Shown here in pieces: positions 63,570-64,000 of a stretch of 64,000 nucleotides of DNA. Below the pieces are notes generated by a model, which saw only the letters and a program-made list of their open reading frames with translations, did not search any database and had not been told where the DNA came from. Each line of letters opens with the position of its first letter. Position 1 is the stretch's first letter. The stretch covers positions 62,001 through 126,000 of the forward strand of contig NZ_LYPC01000010.1 in the NCBI RefSeq assembly GCF_001700435.1. Reading direction: 5' to 3'. A program made the translations under genes and the position numbers. Origin of the DNA: Paenibacillus pectinilyticus (lineage in GTDB: Bacteria; Bacillota; Bacilli; Paenibacillales; NBRC-103111).

Positions 63570-64000
63570 ATGTCTTTACAACTTAGCGGTATAAACAAAT
63601 CTTTTGGTTCCTCCACTGCATTGGAAGCTATTCAGCTCTCTGTTGCCAAAGGACGCTTCACGACGTTATTGGGTCCCTCTGGCTGTGGGAAAACAACCCT
63701 TCTTCGGATCATCGCTGGTCTGGAGACACCGGATGAAGGCGAACTTCATTTGGGGGATGTCTGTTTATTTTCCACAACACGCAAGATTAACCGTCCTGTT
63801 CACAAACGAAATTTCGGAATGGTCTTCCAAGACTTTGCCCTTTGGCCACATTTAACTGTTTTGGAGAATGTCGCCTTTGGACTTAAAGCTACGGGTGATA
63901 AGACGAACTGGCGTCAACGAACGATGGAAGCGATCGAACTTGTTCAGCTGCAAGGGAAAGAAAAGCGATACCCGCATCAGCTATCGGGCGGTCAGCAACA
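63570..64000 (+). CDS. ABC transporter ATP-binding protein (PotA/FbpC-like), cut by window end
   Basis: 143 codons visible. Walker A GPSGCGKTT near residues 33-41, Q-loop GMVFQDFALWPHLTVLENVAFGL near 83-105 and signature LSGGQQ at the very end. The FALWPHLTVLENV stretch is typical of iron, polyamine, thiamine or phosphonate importers. GGAAGGAAG precedes ATG 63570. Divergent from the LysR gene; its permease and binding protein are presumably beyond the window. Confidence 0.93.
   Translation, partial: MSLQLSGINKSFGSSTALEAIQLSVAKGRFTTLLGPSGCGKTTLLRIIAGLETPDEGELHLGDVCLFSTTRKINRPVHKRNFGMVFQDFALWPHLTVLENVAFGLKATGDKTNWRQRTMEAIELVQLQGKEKRYPHQLSGGQQ

Overview
The window looks like a chromosomal segment of an endospore-forming Firmicute, most probably Paenibacillus or a close relative. 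Evidence: GerQ coat protein, two alpha/beta-type SASPs, YlbJ, a LytH-type peptidase and YunB; consensus sigma-A promoters and purine-rich Shine-Dalgarno sites; a T-box leader on trpS; GlnR/TnrA-type and Fur-type operators; and the gene order lipA-yutD near lytH-yunB. No rRNA or tRNA gene, no CRISPR array and no intact insertion sequence was seen.

Layout. 1-6.6 kb (minus): asparagine synthetase (cut by the window edge), a class B penicillin-binding protein, a HAD hydrolase, a CvpA-like/transglutaminase fusion and two small membrane proteins. 6.7-10 kb: an MFS transporter, a one-domain TOPRIM protein, and Sco and heme O synthase for cytochrome oxidase assembly. 10.0-10.8 kb: non-coding block with a duplicated multi-hairpin repeat. 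10.8-20.8 kb: urease ureABCFGD (minus) divergent from the urea ABC transporter urtABCDE (plus), sharing an intergenic region with two perfect GlnR/TnrA palindromes. 21-25.9 kb: orphan response regulator, gerQ, YfhP-like protein, SASP, trpS with T-box. 26-33 kb: UPF0718 permease with a His-rich loop, ilvD, a ribose-type sugar ABC transporter. 33-39 kb: RNase H, a second SASP, a Fur-box-flanked siderophore uptake system. 39-46 kb: chemoreceptor, PepF, YycC, diguanylate cyclase, DUF2225 protein, truncated hemoglobin. 46-52.6 kb: ylbJ, glycogen phosphorylase, a PilZ protein, NAD kinase, yutD, lipA. 52.7-57.8 kb: nickel-pincer cofactor genes larE-larB-larC1 facing a convergent larC2, then lytH and yunB. 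57.8-59.8 kb: strand-asymmetric repeats, a transposase-derived gene lacking its catalytic core, a perfect hexanucleotide tandem repeat and a structured non-coding island. 59.8-64 kb: two tandem secreted CYTH-like proteins, a LysR regulator and a divergent ABC ATPase cut by the window edge.

How the genes fit together. Urea is imported by UrtABCDE and hydrolysed by the nickel enzyme urease; both operons appear switched on by the same nitrogen regulator. A second nickel pathway, NPN cofactor synthesis, lies 35 kb away. Iron uptake is under Fur-like control. Sporulation, cell-envelope and c-di-GMP genes fill much of the rest.

Most unusual items: (1) larC is split at its His-rich linker, with the C-terminal half inverted onto the opposite strand; (2) the tandem exported CYTH-fold proteins, one carrying FN3 and carbohydrate-binding modules; (3) the intact, well-expressed-looking transposase-derived ORF without DDE residues, bordered by odd repeats; (4) the duplicated hairpin block at 10.4-10.6 kb.
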